From: Chryseobacterium gleum
GTDB taxonomy: Bacteria > Bacteroidota > Bacteroidia > UBA10329
Length of the DNA: 9,727 nt
Assembly (NCBI GenBank): GCA_945874195.1
Contig: CAMCFW010000051.1
Span: forward strand, 1-9,727
Direction of reading: 5' to 3'
Shown one piece after another: positions 1 through 7,191 of this stretch. Under the pieces are notes generated by a model. It searched no databases. It saw only the letters and a list, made by a program, of their open reading frames with translations, and had not been told where the DNA came from. The position numbers and the translations under genes were made by a program. How positions within the stretch are numbered: position 1 is the first letter of the stretch; each line of letters starts with the position of its first letter.

Positions 1-167
1 AACCGCAGTTGATCGGAATTCGGATGTTGGGCGATTTCGTTAAGCATGGCCATTTCGGCCATTGACGGCACTTCGCTGCCATCTTCAAAATGAATTGACA
101 GTTCAATAGCATCTTGGGCCAGCAACTGCTGCGATGCAAGTGCAATAAGGATCATGAGCTTTTTCAT
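1..167 (-). CDS. Exported protein of unknown function, N-terminal fragment
   Basis: The first 55 codons of a gene that runs off the left edge. Translation from the ATG at 167-165 starts MKKLMILIALASQQLLAQ, a typical short Sec signal peptide: two lysines, a hydrophobic stretch, and a likely cut after LLAQ. No lipobox cysteine is present, so a lipoprotein is unlikely. The mature part visible is acidic, with several Met and Glu residues (DAIELSIHFEDGSEVPSM and onward), and I do not recognise a family. It is divergent from dnaG across a 190-bp gap. The export call is fairly safe; no function can be given from this fragment. Confidence 0.6.
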   Translation of the reverse strand, partial: MKKLMILIALASQQLLAQDAIELSIHFEDGSEVPSMAEMAMLNEIAQHPNSDQLR

Positions 168-357
168 GGTGATCTGATTTTAGGTTAGTGAACAGCTATC
201 GACCACTTAAACTGCGGACTTTACGGGCTATTGTGCGCTTCCTGCCATCTGAGACATAGTTGCAAGGAATTGAAAGGCGCTGAGCGTGACAAGCGCGCGA
301 TCCTGTTCAAAAGTTTAGCCCCGCAGAATGGTCTCTTCAACCTAACTTTAACGCCCC

Positions 358-2319
358 TTGATCCCACAGCACACCATAGCACAGATCTTCGAAACTGCCC
401 GTGTGGAGGAGGTGGTGGGCGATTTCGTTCACCTGAAACGGAAAGGCACCAATCTGTGGGGCAATTGTCCGTTCCATAATGAGAAAACGCCTTCGTTCAG
501 CGTGTCGCCATCCAAGGGCATCTACAAGTGTTTCGGCTGCGGCAAGGGCGGCAACTCCGTGAATTTCATCATGGACCACGAGCAGCACACATATCCCGAA
601 GCGCTGCGTTATCTGGCCAAGAAGTACAATATTGAAATTGAAGAGGAACAGCAGACCGATGAACAAGTGGCCGAGCAGAACGAACGCGAGGGACTTTACC
701 TCGTTCTAGCGTTCGCGCAGCGCACCTTCACCTCCAATCTGCTGAACACGGAGGAAGGACAGGCAATCGGTCTCAGCTACTTCAAAGAGCGTGGATTTTC
801 CAAAGAGACGATTGACAAGTTCGAACTGGGTTATTGCTTCGACCGCTACGATTCGTTCGGGAATAAAGCGTTGGAGGAACAATACAACCGCAAATTCCTG
901 ATCGATTCGGGGCTTTGCCTAGAACGTGAGGACAAGCTGATCGACCGTTTCAAGGGCCGCGTCATGTTCCCGATCCACAACCTTTCGGGCCGCGTGATCG
1001 CCTTCGGAGGACGCACGCTGCGCAACGACAAGAAGGTTGCGAAATACATCAACAGTCCGGAGACGGACGTGTACCACAAGAGCAAGATCGTCTATGGCAT
1101 CTATCAGGCCAAGAGCGAGATCATCAAACTGGACAATTGCTATCTGGTTGAAGGCTACACGGACGTCATTTCGCTGCATCAGGCAGGCATTCACAATGTG
1201 GTTGCCAGTTCGGGAACGAGTTTGACGGTGGAACAGATCCGCCTCATCAAACGCTACACGAACAACCTCACCATCATGTACGATGGCGATGATGCAGGAA
1301 TCAAGGCCTCGTTCCGGGGGATCGACCTTGTGTTGGAAGAAGGCATGAACATCCGAACGGTGCTTTTTCCCGATGGAGAAGACCCCGATTCGTTCTCAAA
1401 ACGGATGGACGAAGTGGAACTGACCAATTTCATTCAGGCCAATTCAAAGGATTTCATCCAGTTCAAGGCGCAACTCCTGGCCGGAGAAGCCAAGGGCGAC
1501 CCGATCCGAACCGCAGGCCTGATCAAGGACATCATTGCCTCCATTTCGCTGATCCCCGACCCGATCATGCGCAACCTCTACGTGCGCCAATGCAGCAGCA
1601 TCATGGACATGGATGAAGAGGTGCTGATGATGGAGCTGAACCGTAGCCGGAGAAAGAACTGGAACGAGAAGCAGAAACGCGAGAACCAGAACAGTCCAGA
1701 GGAGATTCCCGTGGACGAACCGCAGCTAACCAGGCGTACTGATCAAACTCCGAAGAAGCGTGATGCTGAGTTCCAAGAGCGCGACATTGTGCGGATACTG
1801 ATGCTTTTTGGCGACCGCAACATTCATTTTGACGTGTGGGACGAAGCGGAAGAAAAAGTGGTCGACCAAGAGGAGGTGAATGTCGTGGATTATGTGGTGA
1901 CGGAGATCATTGAGGACGACATTACGTTCGACCACCCGTTGTTCAACCTGATCTTCGATGAGTTCAAGAGGATGTTGGTAGAAAAGCAACTTCCTACGGA
2001 ACAACATTTTATCAATCATCCGAATCAGGAGATCTCTTCGTTGGCAGTGAATTTCTTTGCCCAACCGCACACCGTAAGCGAGCGCTGGAAGGAACACAAC
2101 ATCATCGTTACGCGGGAAGAGGACGTGCTGAAACGTTCCATCATGTCATCGATAAGTGTGCTCAAACTCCGCAAGCTGGAAAAGATGATAAACGACACCC
2201 GGGATCAGATGAAGAAGGCCGAAGATGACCAACTGCACCAGCTCATGGAAACACTGAACCGTCAATTGGGTGTGCGGAAAGTGCTGGCGAAACAGGTGGG
2301 ATCAACGGTTTTGAAGTAG
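358..2319 (+). CDS. dnaG: DNA primase DnaG
   Basis: Synthesises the RNA primers for replication, acting with the replicative helicase at the fork. The protein is 653 aa, normal for the family. The N-terminal CHC2 zinc-binding domain shows C37, H40, C58 and C61 (CPFH...CFGCGKGG). The polymerase core contains RVMFPI at about 201-206 and GRVIAFGGRTL at about 211-221. The TOPRIM metal site is seen as VEGYTDV (E265), YDGDDAG (D309, D311) and DPDS (D342, D344). After a charged, poorly conserved linker (about 430-480) comes the C-terminal region expected to bind helicase. The start is TTG at 358, chosen because the encoded IPQHTIAQIFETARVEEVVG is where DnaG proteins normally begin and no in-frame ATG lies nearby. 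No Shine-Dalgarno is seen. The gene converges on the small exported gene 11 bp downstream. Confidence 0.97.
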   Translation: MIPQHTIAQIFETARVEEVVGDFVHLKRKGTNLWGNCPFHNEKTPSFSVSPSKGIYKCFGCGKGGNSVNFIMDHEQHTYPEALRYLAKKYNIEIEEEQQTDEQVAEQNEREGLYLVLAFAQRTFTSNLLNTEEGQAIGLSYFKERGFSKETIDKFELGYCFDRYDSFGNKALEEQYNRKFLIDSGLCLEREDKLIDRFKGRVMFPIHNLSGRVIAFGGRTLRNDKKVAKYINSPETDVYHKSKIVYGIYQAKSEIIKLDNCYLVEGYTDVISLHQAGIHNVVASSGTSLTVEQIRLIKRYTNNLTIMYDGDDAGIKASFRGIDLVLEEGMNIRTVLFPDGEDPDSFSKRMDEVELTNFIQANSKDFIQFKAQLLAGEAKGDPIRTAGLIKDIIASISLIPDPIMRNLYVRQCSSIMDMDEEVLMMELNRSRRKNWNEKQKRENQNSPEEIPVDEPQLTRRTDQTPKKRDAEFQERDIVRILMLFGDRNIHFDVWDEAEEKVVDQEEVNVVDYVVTEIIEDDITFDHPLFNLIFDEFKRMLVEKQLPTEQHFINHPNQEISSLAVNFFAQPHTVSERWKEHNIIVTREEDVLKRSIMSSISVLKLRKLEKMINDTRDQMKKAEDDQLHQLMETLNRQLGVRKVLAKQVGSTVLK

Positions 2320-2330
2320 AAAGAAGGGCT

Positions 2331-2843
2331 TTAAAAACTGTCCAAGTTTTCTTCAAAATAAGCTCGTAACTCGGAAATAGCTTTAGATGTCATTTCTTGG
2401 TAAGGGGTACGTATTGAATCTTCGATTGTTGATTCGTATGACATCATCAGGTTACCATCTTCGTCATACAGCTCTTGTTCAGAAAAATCATACTGAATTA
2501 GCGCTATTACATAGGATTTAGTCAATAAGTAATCCGCTTTCTGCCTGTGTATTCCTGAACTCCAATCCGTCTGACGCATCAAATTCTCATGCTCTCGATT
2601 CGCAATAAGGATTGACAGCTGCAGAGGTTCTCCTTCAAATTTTTCATGAAACAGCAGACACTCTACAACCGGAATCTTCAATTCAAAATGGGTGCTATCA
2701 AAATCTACATAAAGTGGTTCCCACGCCTCAGACAACTGGTACGGAAGTTTCTTGAACAGACGATAATGCTCATCGGGAAACTGGGAAAAACCCAAATGAG
2801 ACAAAGCCACTAGAAAAGGAAGTAAAAGGTGCTGTATCTTCAT
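2331..2843 (-). CDS. Small exported hypothetical protein behind recJ
   Basis: A protein of about 170 aa that I do not recognise. It opens with MKIQHLLLPFLVALSHLGFSQ, a Sec signal peptide with a likely cut after FSQ, a common Bacteroidota pattern. There is no lipobox cysteine and no second membrane segment. The mature part is acidic, with mixed aromatic and charged residues that suggest a soluble globular periplasmic or outer-surface protein. I prefer the ATG at 2843-2841, which lies 2 bp past the recJ stop. A TTG at 2849-2847 would add Met-Arg and overlap that stop. Either way the gene is tightly coupled to recJ and probably cotranscribed. Its DNA is visibly more AT-rich than recJ or dnaG, suggesting a less constrained or later-acquired gene. 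Its other end faces dnaG tail to tail. Confidence 0.7.
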   Translation of the reverse strand: MKIQHLLLPFLVALSHLGFSQFPDEHYRLFKKLPYQLSEAWEPLYVDFDSTHFELKIPVVECLLFHEKFEGEPLQLSILIANREHENLMRQTDWSSGIHRQKADYLLTKSYVIALIQYDFSEQELYDEDGNLMMSYESTIEDSIRTPYQEMTSKAISELRAYFEENLDSF

Positions 2844-2845
2844 TC

Positions 2846-4555
2846 TCAAGTAAACTTAATATCCTTCACATTCAGCTGAAGATACACGCGGTCTTTCCAA
2901 TGGTTCTCTTCGATGGTATAGGCCATATCGAACGGCTTTCCATCTGAAAGAGCATGGAAAAGATTCCCCATTTTGAAGGCCACGGCCTGCTGCGGTTCGT
3001 GGGAAATTCCTTCCTGCTTGGGTTTAAAACGCAGGTGCGAACCATCGGCACCCATCGTCTGCACATCGTCTGCAATCAGATTGCGAGAAACGAATACGGG
3101 ATTCATGTTCCCGGGGCCGAAGGGCGCGAACTGTTTTAGGATGGCCATGAACTTGGGCGTGATGCGGTCGAGGTCAATTTCGAGGTCAACATGTAGCTTA
3201 GGCGTAAGCATGTGCTCCTCAATTCGTGAGGCAACCACTGCCTCAAATCTGGTTCGGAAAGCATCCACATTCTCCAATTTCATGCTCATTCCGGCCGCGT
3301 ACATGTGTCCACCGAACTGTTCCAGCAGGTCTTCACATTCGGTGAGTGCCGCATGCACATCGAACCCGTGAACAGACCGGGCCGATCCTGTGGCCTTGCC
3401 CTCCGATTCGGTCAGCACAATGGTTGGTTTGTACTGCTGCTCAATCAGGCGCGAAGCAACAATTCCCACCACGCCCTTGTGCCAATCGGGATTGAAGACC
3501 ACGGTGGTGCAACTGGTCTGGTAGAACGCATCGTTGCGGATCAGCTCCAACGCGCTTTCGGTCACGTCCTTGTCGAGGTCTCTACGCGTGAGGTTGTACT
3601 TCGATATTTCGGCCGAAAATTCGAGCGCATGGTTGAAATTGTTTGAAATGAGCAGTTCCACTGCGCGGTTGCCCGAAGCAATGCGTCCTGCCGCGTTGAT
3701 GCGTGGCGCAATGATGAACACCACATCGCTGATGGTCAGTTCGCGGTTCATTTTCGTGTATTCGAGCAGCGCGCGGATGCCGGTTGACGGCTGGCGGTTG
3801 ATCTTCTCCAACCCGAAAGTGGTCAGCACGCGGTTCTCGCCTGTGATCGGAACAATATCGGCCGCAATGGCAATGGCCACCAAATCGATCCTGGAAGTGA
3901 GCCTATCGAAGTCCGCATTGTTCTTTTCGCAGTATGCCTGTAGCAACTTGAACCCGACACCACAACCGCACAGTTCCTTAAACGGATACAGACAATCGGC
4001 CTGTTTCGGGTCGAGAATGGCGCAGGCGGCCGGAAGTTCTGTGCCTGGCAAGTGGTGATCGCAAATGATGATGTCGACCCCGAGCGTGTTGGCATAGGCC
4101 ACTTTCTCAACCGCACGAATGCCGCAATCGAGCGCAATGATCAGGCTGAAATCGTTCTGCTTGGCGTGGTCAATTCCCTGAAAGGAAAGTCCGTAGCCTT
4201 CCTTGTACCGGTCCGGAATGTAAAAATCGACCTGTCCAAGATCTTTCAAAAAGCTGTAAACCAAGGCGACAGAGGTCGTTCCGTCCACGTCATAATCGCC
4301 AAAAACAAGGATCTTTTCGCCATTTCCAAGTGCTTCTTCCAAGCGCGAAACCGCCTTGTGCATGTCCTTCATCAGGAAGGGGTCGTGCAGGTCGTCCAAC
4401 GAAGGGCGGAAGTAGGTTTTGGCCGCATCGAAATCGCTGATGCCCCGACCAATGAGCAGTTGGGCAATGTCCTCCTTCACGCCAAGTGCGCTGCACAGTT
4501 TCGCAACCTGTTCAGGTTCAGGCAGCTCGGCATATTTCCATTCAATCTCAAGCAT
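2846..4555 (-). CDS. recJ: Single-stranded-DNA-specific exonuclease RecJ
   Basis: A 5'-3' exonuclease on single-stranded DNA, used in recombinational repair, mismatch repair and processing of stalled forks. The 569-aa product has the whole DHH/DHHA1 architecture. Motif I is DYDVDGT at 87-93, motif II has D143 in ALDCG, motif III is DHH at 166-168, and motif IV lies around D224 (RIDLVAIA). NAAGR at about 287-291 follows. The DHHA1 domain shows HKGVVGIVASRL at 359-370, GSARS at 390-394 and GGHMYAAG at 415-422. The C-terminal OB-like region continues to the end. The metal ligands all look intact, so it should be active. The ATG at 4555-4553 gives a normal N-terminus, with an A/T-rich leader and no Shine-Dalgarno. 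Only 2 bp separate its stop from the ATG of the following exported gene. Confidence 0.97.
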   Translation of the reverse strand: MLEIEWKYAELPEPEQVAKLCSALGVKEDIAQLLIGRGISDFDAAKTYFRPSLDDLHDPFLMKDMHKAVSRLEEALGNGEKILVFGDYDVDGTTSVALVYSFLKDLGQVDFYIPDRYKEGYGLSFQGIDHAKQNDFSLIIALDCGIRAVEKVAYANTLGVDIIICDHHLPGTELPAACAILDPKQADCLYPFKELCGCGVGFKLLQAYCEKNNADFDRLTSRIDLVAIAIAADIVPITGENRVLTTFGLEKINRQPSTGIRALLEYTKMNRELTISDVVFIIAPRINAAGRIASGNRAVELLISNNFNHALEFSAEISKYNLTRRDLDKDVTESALELIRNDAFYQTSCTTVVFNPDWHKGVVGIVASRLIEQQYKPTIVLTESEGKATGSARSVHGFDVHAALTECEDLLEQFGGHMYAAGMSMKLENVDAFRTRFEAVVASRIEEHMLTPKLHVDLEIDLDRITPKFMAILKQFAPFGPGNMNPVFVSRNLIADDVQTMGADGSHLRFKPKQEGISHEPQQAVAFKMGNLFHALSDGKPFDMAYTIEENHWKDRVYLQLNVKDIKFT

Positions 4556-4807
4556 GCGATGAAATTACGAAGGCTCAATTCAAAAAACTTGATGCCATGC
4601 TATTTTGACTGACCATTCGGATTCTAAATTCGACACATCGCTAAACTTAGCCGCCTACAATTTACGATAGGGCTACGCATCAATTTCACAAGAAACCATA
4701 GGGAAAAGTATAAGCAAGGCATGCCGTTTCCGGTGGGCAATTCAAGTTCTCAGACCAACCACAGGCGATGGCTCAGTTTATAGAACACGCCAGCCGTCCC
4801 GTTCAGC

Positions 4808-4831
4808 CTTCCTTTTCGTTTCACAAGGAAG
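4808..4831. repeat. Inverted repeat, 7-bp arms and 10-nt loop
   Basis: CTTCCTT at 4808-4814 pairs perfectly with AAGGAAG at 4825-4831 across a 10-nt loop. It lies about 105 bp past the acr3 stop and could form a weak hairpin in the 3' end of the ars transcript. No T-run follows on either strand, so it is not a standard intrinsic terminator. The arms are short enough to occur by chance. Confidence 0.3.
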
Positions 4832-4857
4832 TTCACGGGAATATATCAATAACTTTT

Positions 4858-4873
4858 CTGAATGGTCATTCAG
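4858..4873. repeat. 16-bp palindrome CTGAATG-gt-CATTCAG
   Basis: Perfect 7-bp arms separated by 2 bp, the size and shape of a binding site for a dimeric regulator. It lies about 63 bp past the acr3 stop and about 300 bp upstream of recJ. It does not resemble the ArsR operators of this window, and no T-run follows. A function is only a guess; chance is a fair alternative. Confidence 0.3.
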
Positions 4874-4935
4874 TTGTCAGCTTTTGTTTTCATGCTTTCA
4901 AACCATTCCGAAAGGCCCGATTTTTCTTCATCGGT

Positions 4936-5955
4936 TCAGTACTTCCACTTGAGCGCAATGCGCACCAAGGAGAGCATGATCGGCACTTCAATGAGCACGC
5001 CTACCACCGTGGTGAGGGCTGCACCGGAGTCGAGGCCGAAGAGGGCAATGGCAACCGCCACGGCCAATTCGAAGAAATTACTGGCCCCGATCATGGCCGA
5101 AGGGGCACACACAGGATATGGCAGCTTGAGCCATCGTCCGGCCGCCCAACTCAGAAAGAAGATGAAATAAGTTTGAATCGTCAGCGGAATGGCGATCATG
5201 AGGATGTTCTCTGGTTGAGCAATGAGTTGTTCGCCCTGAAAGGCGAAGAGCAGCACCAAGGTGGAAAGCAGCGCAATGATTGAAAACGGCTTGAGCCGGG
5301 GCAGGAACGTTTCCTTGAACCATTGTTCGCCACGGGTTCGCAGCAGCCAGCGGTTCGTGAAGTAGCCCGCCACCAGCGGAATGACCACAAAGGCCACCAC
5401 GGAGGTCACCAGCACATCGTAGGGCACCTCAAAGTTGGTGATGCCCAAGAGCAACTGCACGATGGGTACGAAAAGCACGAGCAACACTAGGTCGTTTATC
5501 GAAACCTGAACTAGGGTGTAGTTCGGGTCACCATCGCTGAGGTAGGACCACACGAACACCATGGCCGTGCAAGGTGCCGCGCCCAGCAGAATGGCCCCGG
5601 CAATATATTCATCGGCCTGTTCGGGTGTGAGCCAAGCCGCATAGATCTTATCGAAGAAGACCCAGGCAAAGAAGGCCATGGTGAAGGGCTTGATTACCCA
5701 GTTCACCACCAGCGTGAGACTCAGTCCCTTGACGTTGCCGCCCGCCTTGCGCAGCGAAACGAAATCGATCTGCACCATCATAGGATAGATCATCAGCCAG
5801 ATGAGCACCGCCACAGGAATGTTCACATGGGCGATCTCCATTCTGGAAATGATCTTCATGCCATCGCCCGCAATGGCACCAAGCGCAATGCCAGCTGCAA
5901 TGCAGATGAGTACCCAAACGGTCAGATACCGTTCGAAGAAACCGATGCCCTTCAT
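4936..5955 (-). CDS. acr3: Arsenite efflux permease Acr3 (ArsB/ACR3 type)
   Basis: An inner-membrane carrier that exports arsenite, the final step of this resistance pathway. The 339-aa protein is strongly hydrophobic, with about ten membrane segments, as expected of the bile/arsenite/riboflavin transporter superfamily. Diagnostic features are the conserved cysteine in GAAPCTAMVFVWS (C129) and the conserved glutamate in GASNFFELAVAVAI (E296), both known to be needed for transport in Acr3 proteins. Other family signatures are LIWLMIYPMMVQIDF (about 51-65) and NWVIKPFTMA (about 85-94). The ATG at 5955-5953 overlaps the arsC stop by four bases (ATGA), indicating translational coupling. It is the last gene of the ars operon. 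The chromosomal symbol is sometimes given as arsB, but the sequence is ACR3-type, not the larger ArsB. Confidence 0.95.
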   Translation of the reverse strand: MKGIGFFERYLTVWVLICIAAGIALGAIAGDGMKIISRMEIAHVNIPVAVLIWLMIYPMMVQIDFVSLRKAGGNVKGLSLTLVVNWVIKPFTMAFFAWVFFDKIYAAWLTPEQADEYIAGAILLGAAPCTAMVFVWSYLSDGDPNYTLVQVSINDLVLLVLFVPIVQLLLGITNFEVPYDVLVTSVVAFVVIPLVAGYFTNRWLLRTRGEQWFKETFLPRLKPFSIIALLSTLVLLFAFQGEQLIAQPENILMIAIPLTIQTYFIFFLSWAAGRWLKLPYPVCAPSAMIGASNFFELAVAVAIALFGLDSGAALTTVVGVLIEVPIMLSLVRIALKWKY

Positions 5956-6641
5956 GGTTTCACCCGGCTCATGACGTAGAGCATTTCGGAAGCGATCTGG
6001 CGACAGCGCTCGTCATATTTGGCAGCCTCTTCGCGGGTGCCGTCAAATGCTTTAGGGTCGTTGTAGGGCATGGCAATGCGGGCAATGGCCCCAGGCACGA
6101 TCGGACAGTTGCGGTCGGCATCCGAACAGGTCATGATGGCGGCAAATTGCCCCTGTGGATTGGATGCATCGTCATATTTCTTCGAGAAACAGGTTAATGC
6201 CGCTTTGTCATTAGCAAAACCAACAGTGTATTTCGGATTGTCGCCACCTGGGTTTTCCACCTGTAGACCAGCGCGTTGCAAAGCTGCTACGGCACGCGGA
6301 TTGAAGGCCGTGGCCTCCGTTCCACCTGAGAAGGTCGTCAGTCCATCATCCACCCCGAAATGGGCTGCTGCCACGGCCGCCCACACCTGGCCGAAATGAC
6401 TTCTGCGGCTGTTGTGCGTGCAGATGAATGTGAGCTGAACGGGTTGTTTCGCGTCCCGCTGTTCTTGAATGAAGTCGGCCAATTCGTTCAAACCCTCCTT
6501 GCGTTCAGCAGGAATGTTGGCCGTGTCGGTCAGGGCCTGTTTCAGGTAATTCTCAAGATCGGGATACATGTTCGCTTCGTTTGTGATGGGTTTCTCCAAA
6601 TGGATCGCAGCGATGGCCGCGATGATGAGCAATGTCTTCAT
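5952..6641 (-). CDS. arsC: Thioredoxin-linked arsenate reductase (low-molecular-weight phosphatase fold)
   Basis: Reduces arsenate to arsenite in the cytoplasm, feeding Acr3. Counting from the ATG at 6641, the phosphatase loop is CTHNSRRS (C74, R80). The redox pair lies in MTCSDADRNCPIVP (C172 and C179, spaced C-x6-C), which closely matches the CSDADNNCP segment of the Staphylococcus plasmid pI258 thioredoxin-dependent ArsC. GFA...CFSKKYDD and the ATAFNPRA segment are typical of the Bacteroidota branch. The start is uncertain. The conserved family body begins at MYPDLENYL (ATG at 6569), while 6641 adds MKTLLIIAAIAAIHLEKPIT, hydrophobic and signal-like, which would be odd for a cytoplasmic reductase. 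A further upstream frame to 6692 would overlap the preceding gene. The stop overlaps the acr3 start (ATGA). Confidence 0.93.
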   Translation of the reverse strand: MKTLLIIAAIAAIHLEKPITNEANMYPDLENYLKQALTDTANIPAERKEGLNELADFIQEQRDAKQPVQLTFICTHNSRRSHFGQVWAAVAAAHFGVDDGLTTFSGGTEATAFNPRAVAALQRAGLQVENPGGDNPKYTVGFANDKAALTCFSKKYDDASNPQGQFAAIMTCSDADRNCPIVPGAIARIAMPYNDPKAFDGTREEAAKYDERCRQIASEMLYVMSRVKP

Positions 6642-6661
6642 GTGCTTTCGAATTTGAGGAA

Positions 6662-7135
6662 TTAACAGCAGCCTCCACCCGGGGTGCAACAACCGCCTTC
6701 AGTCTGTGCCACGGCGGATAGACGCACCCGCGGCTTCTCCTGCGGAATGCCACAGTTGTCCTTGGCCAAACAATCGGTGAAGCGGTTGGTGAGCAGAAAG
6801 TATTCGCCCTTCCATTCCAGACCGTATTTGCCGATGGTGCTTCCCTGGTATTCCACCTCCACTTCAGCGTCTTCAATGCCCAGTTTCCGTTCCGATAGTT
6901 CGATGATCGAAACCAACTTGGGTGCGGCCAATCGGTGGTCGTAGTCAGATGCGGTGTAGAGTTGAAAATTCACGCTGCGTTCCTTGCGGATGGTTCCTCC
7001 GCAATCGATGAAGTGACGCTCCACGTTGCCCACTTCCGTTACATGGAAATGGGGTGCCACGGTGGTGCCATCCTCCAGTTTGAAGGTGATCTCGCTCATT
7101 CCTGTCAAAGCTTGTTTTACTTCTGAAAGTTTCAT
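6662..7135 (-). CDS. DUF6428 family protein with Cys-Cys tail, in ars operon
   Basis: A 157-aa soluble protein that I recognise as the DUF6428 family, commonly found beside arsC and acr3 in Bacteroidota and without a known biochemical role. Visible features are HFHVTEVG at 29-36, HFIDCGG at 41-47 (C45), FDHRL-like DYDHRLA at 64-70, EVEYQGSTIGKYGLEW at about 93-108, and DCLAKDNCGIP with C122 and C128. The tail is Gly-rich and ends GGCCTPGGGCC (C149, C150, C156, C157). Seven cysteines and several histidines make thiolate binding of arsenite or another soft metal plausible; this is inference. There is no signal peptide. It starts 56 bp after arsR, directly behind an ArsR operator, and lies 20 bp before the preferred arsC start. 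Confidence 0.85.
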   Translation of the reverse strand: MKLSEVKQALTGMSEITFKLEDGTTVAPHFHVTEVGNVERHFIDCGGTIRKERSVNFQLYTASDYDHRLAAPKLVSIIELSERKLGIEDAEVEVEYQGSTIGKYGLEWKGEYFLLTNRFTDCLAKDNCGIPQEKPRVRLSAVAQTEGGCCTPGGGCC

Positions 7136-7153
7136 TTTAGTTGTGTTTATATT

Positions 7154-7169
7154 ATTGCAATATTGCGAT
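7154..7169. promoter_or_regulatory. Putative ArsR operator before the DUF6428-arsC-acr3 genes
   Basis: ATTGCAATATTGCGAT is a near-perfect 16-bp palindrome, with 7 of 8 positions symmetric. It shares 14 of 16 bases with the site at 7543-7558. It lies between arsR and the DUF6428 gene, 18 bp before the ATG at 7135. On the minus strand a TTTG at 7182-7179 could be a Bacteroidota -33 element, which would place the operator where -7 or the start of transcription falls. This implies a second regulated promoter inside the operon. Confidence 0.75.
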
Positions 7170-7191
7170 GATTAAGTTCAAATTTTTTTTC

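Larger units (their letters stand above)
4556..4935. other. 380-bp intergenic region between acr3 and recJ
   Basis: No credible gene is seen on either strand. The only reading frame of size here (plus strand from 4768) runs on as antisense through the acr3 C-terminus and resembles nothing. The region must carry the end of the ars transcript and the recJ promoter, both on the minus strand. I found no match to the Bacteroidota -7 element TAnnTTTG in front of recJ; the nearest is TAAGTTTA on the minus strand at 4649-4642. No hairpin followed by a T-run is visible after acr3. Two short perfect inverted repeats are listed separately. Confidence 0.5.

Noticed and set aside
231..479. 82-codon plus-strand frame overlapping the start of dnaG
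   Set aside because: It overlaps the zinc-finger coding part of dnaG in another frame and its sequence is low in information.
3305..4612. Long plus-strand reading frames opposite recJ (3305-3646, 3534-4058, 4052-4612)
   Set aside because: recJ carries all its catalytic motifs on the minus strand; these frames are antisense by-products of its codon usage.
4609..4873. Shared 9-mer TGACCATTC at 4609 and, inverted, inside the palindrome at 4858-4873
   Set aside because: Nine bases in a gap of this size can match by chance, and the flanks do not extend the similarity.
4917..4934. CCGAT...ATCGG hairpin just after the acr3 stop, considered as a terminator
   Set aside because: Only a 5-bp stem with an 8-nt loop, and no T-run follows it on the minus strand.
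4768..5283. 171-codon plus-strand reading frame over the intergenic region and the acr3 C-terminus
   Set aside because: Most of it is antisense to the clearly real acr3, and the protein has no recognisable domain or signal sequence.
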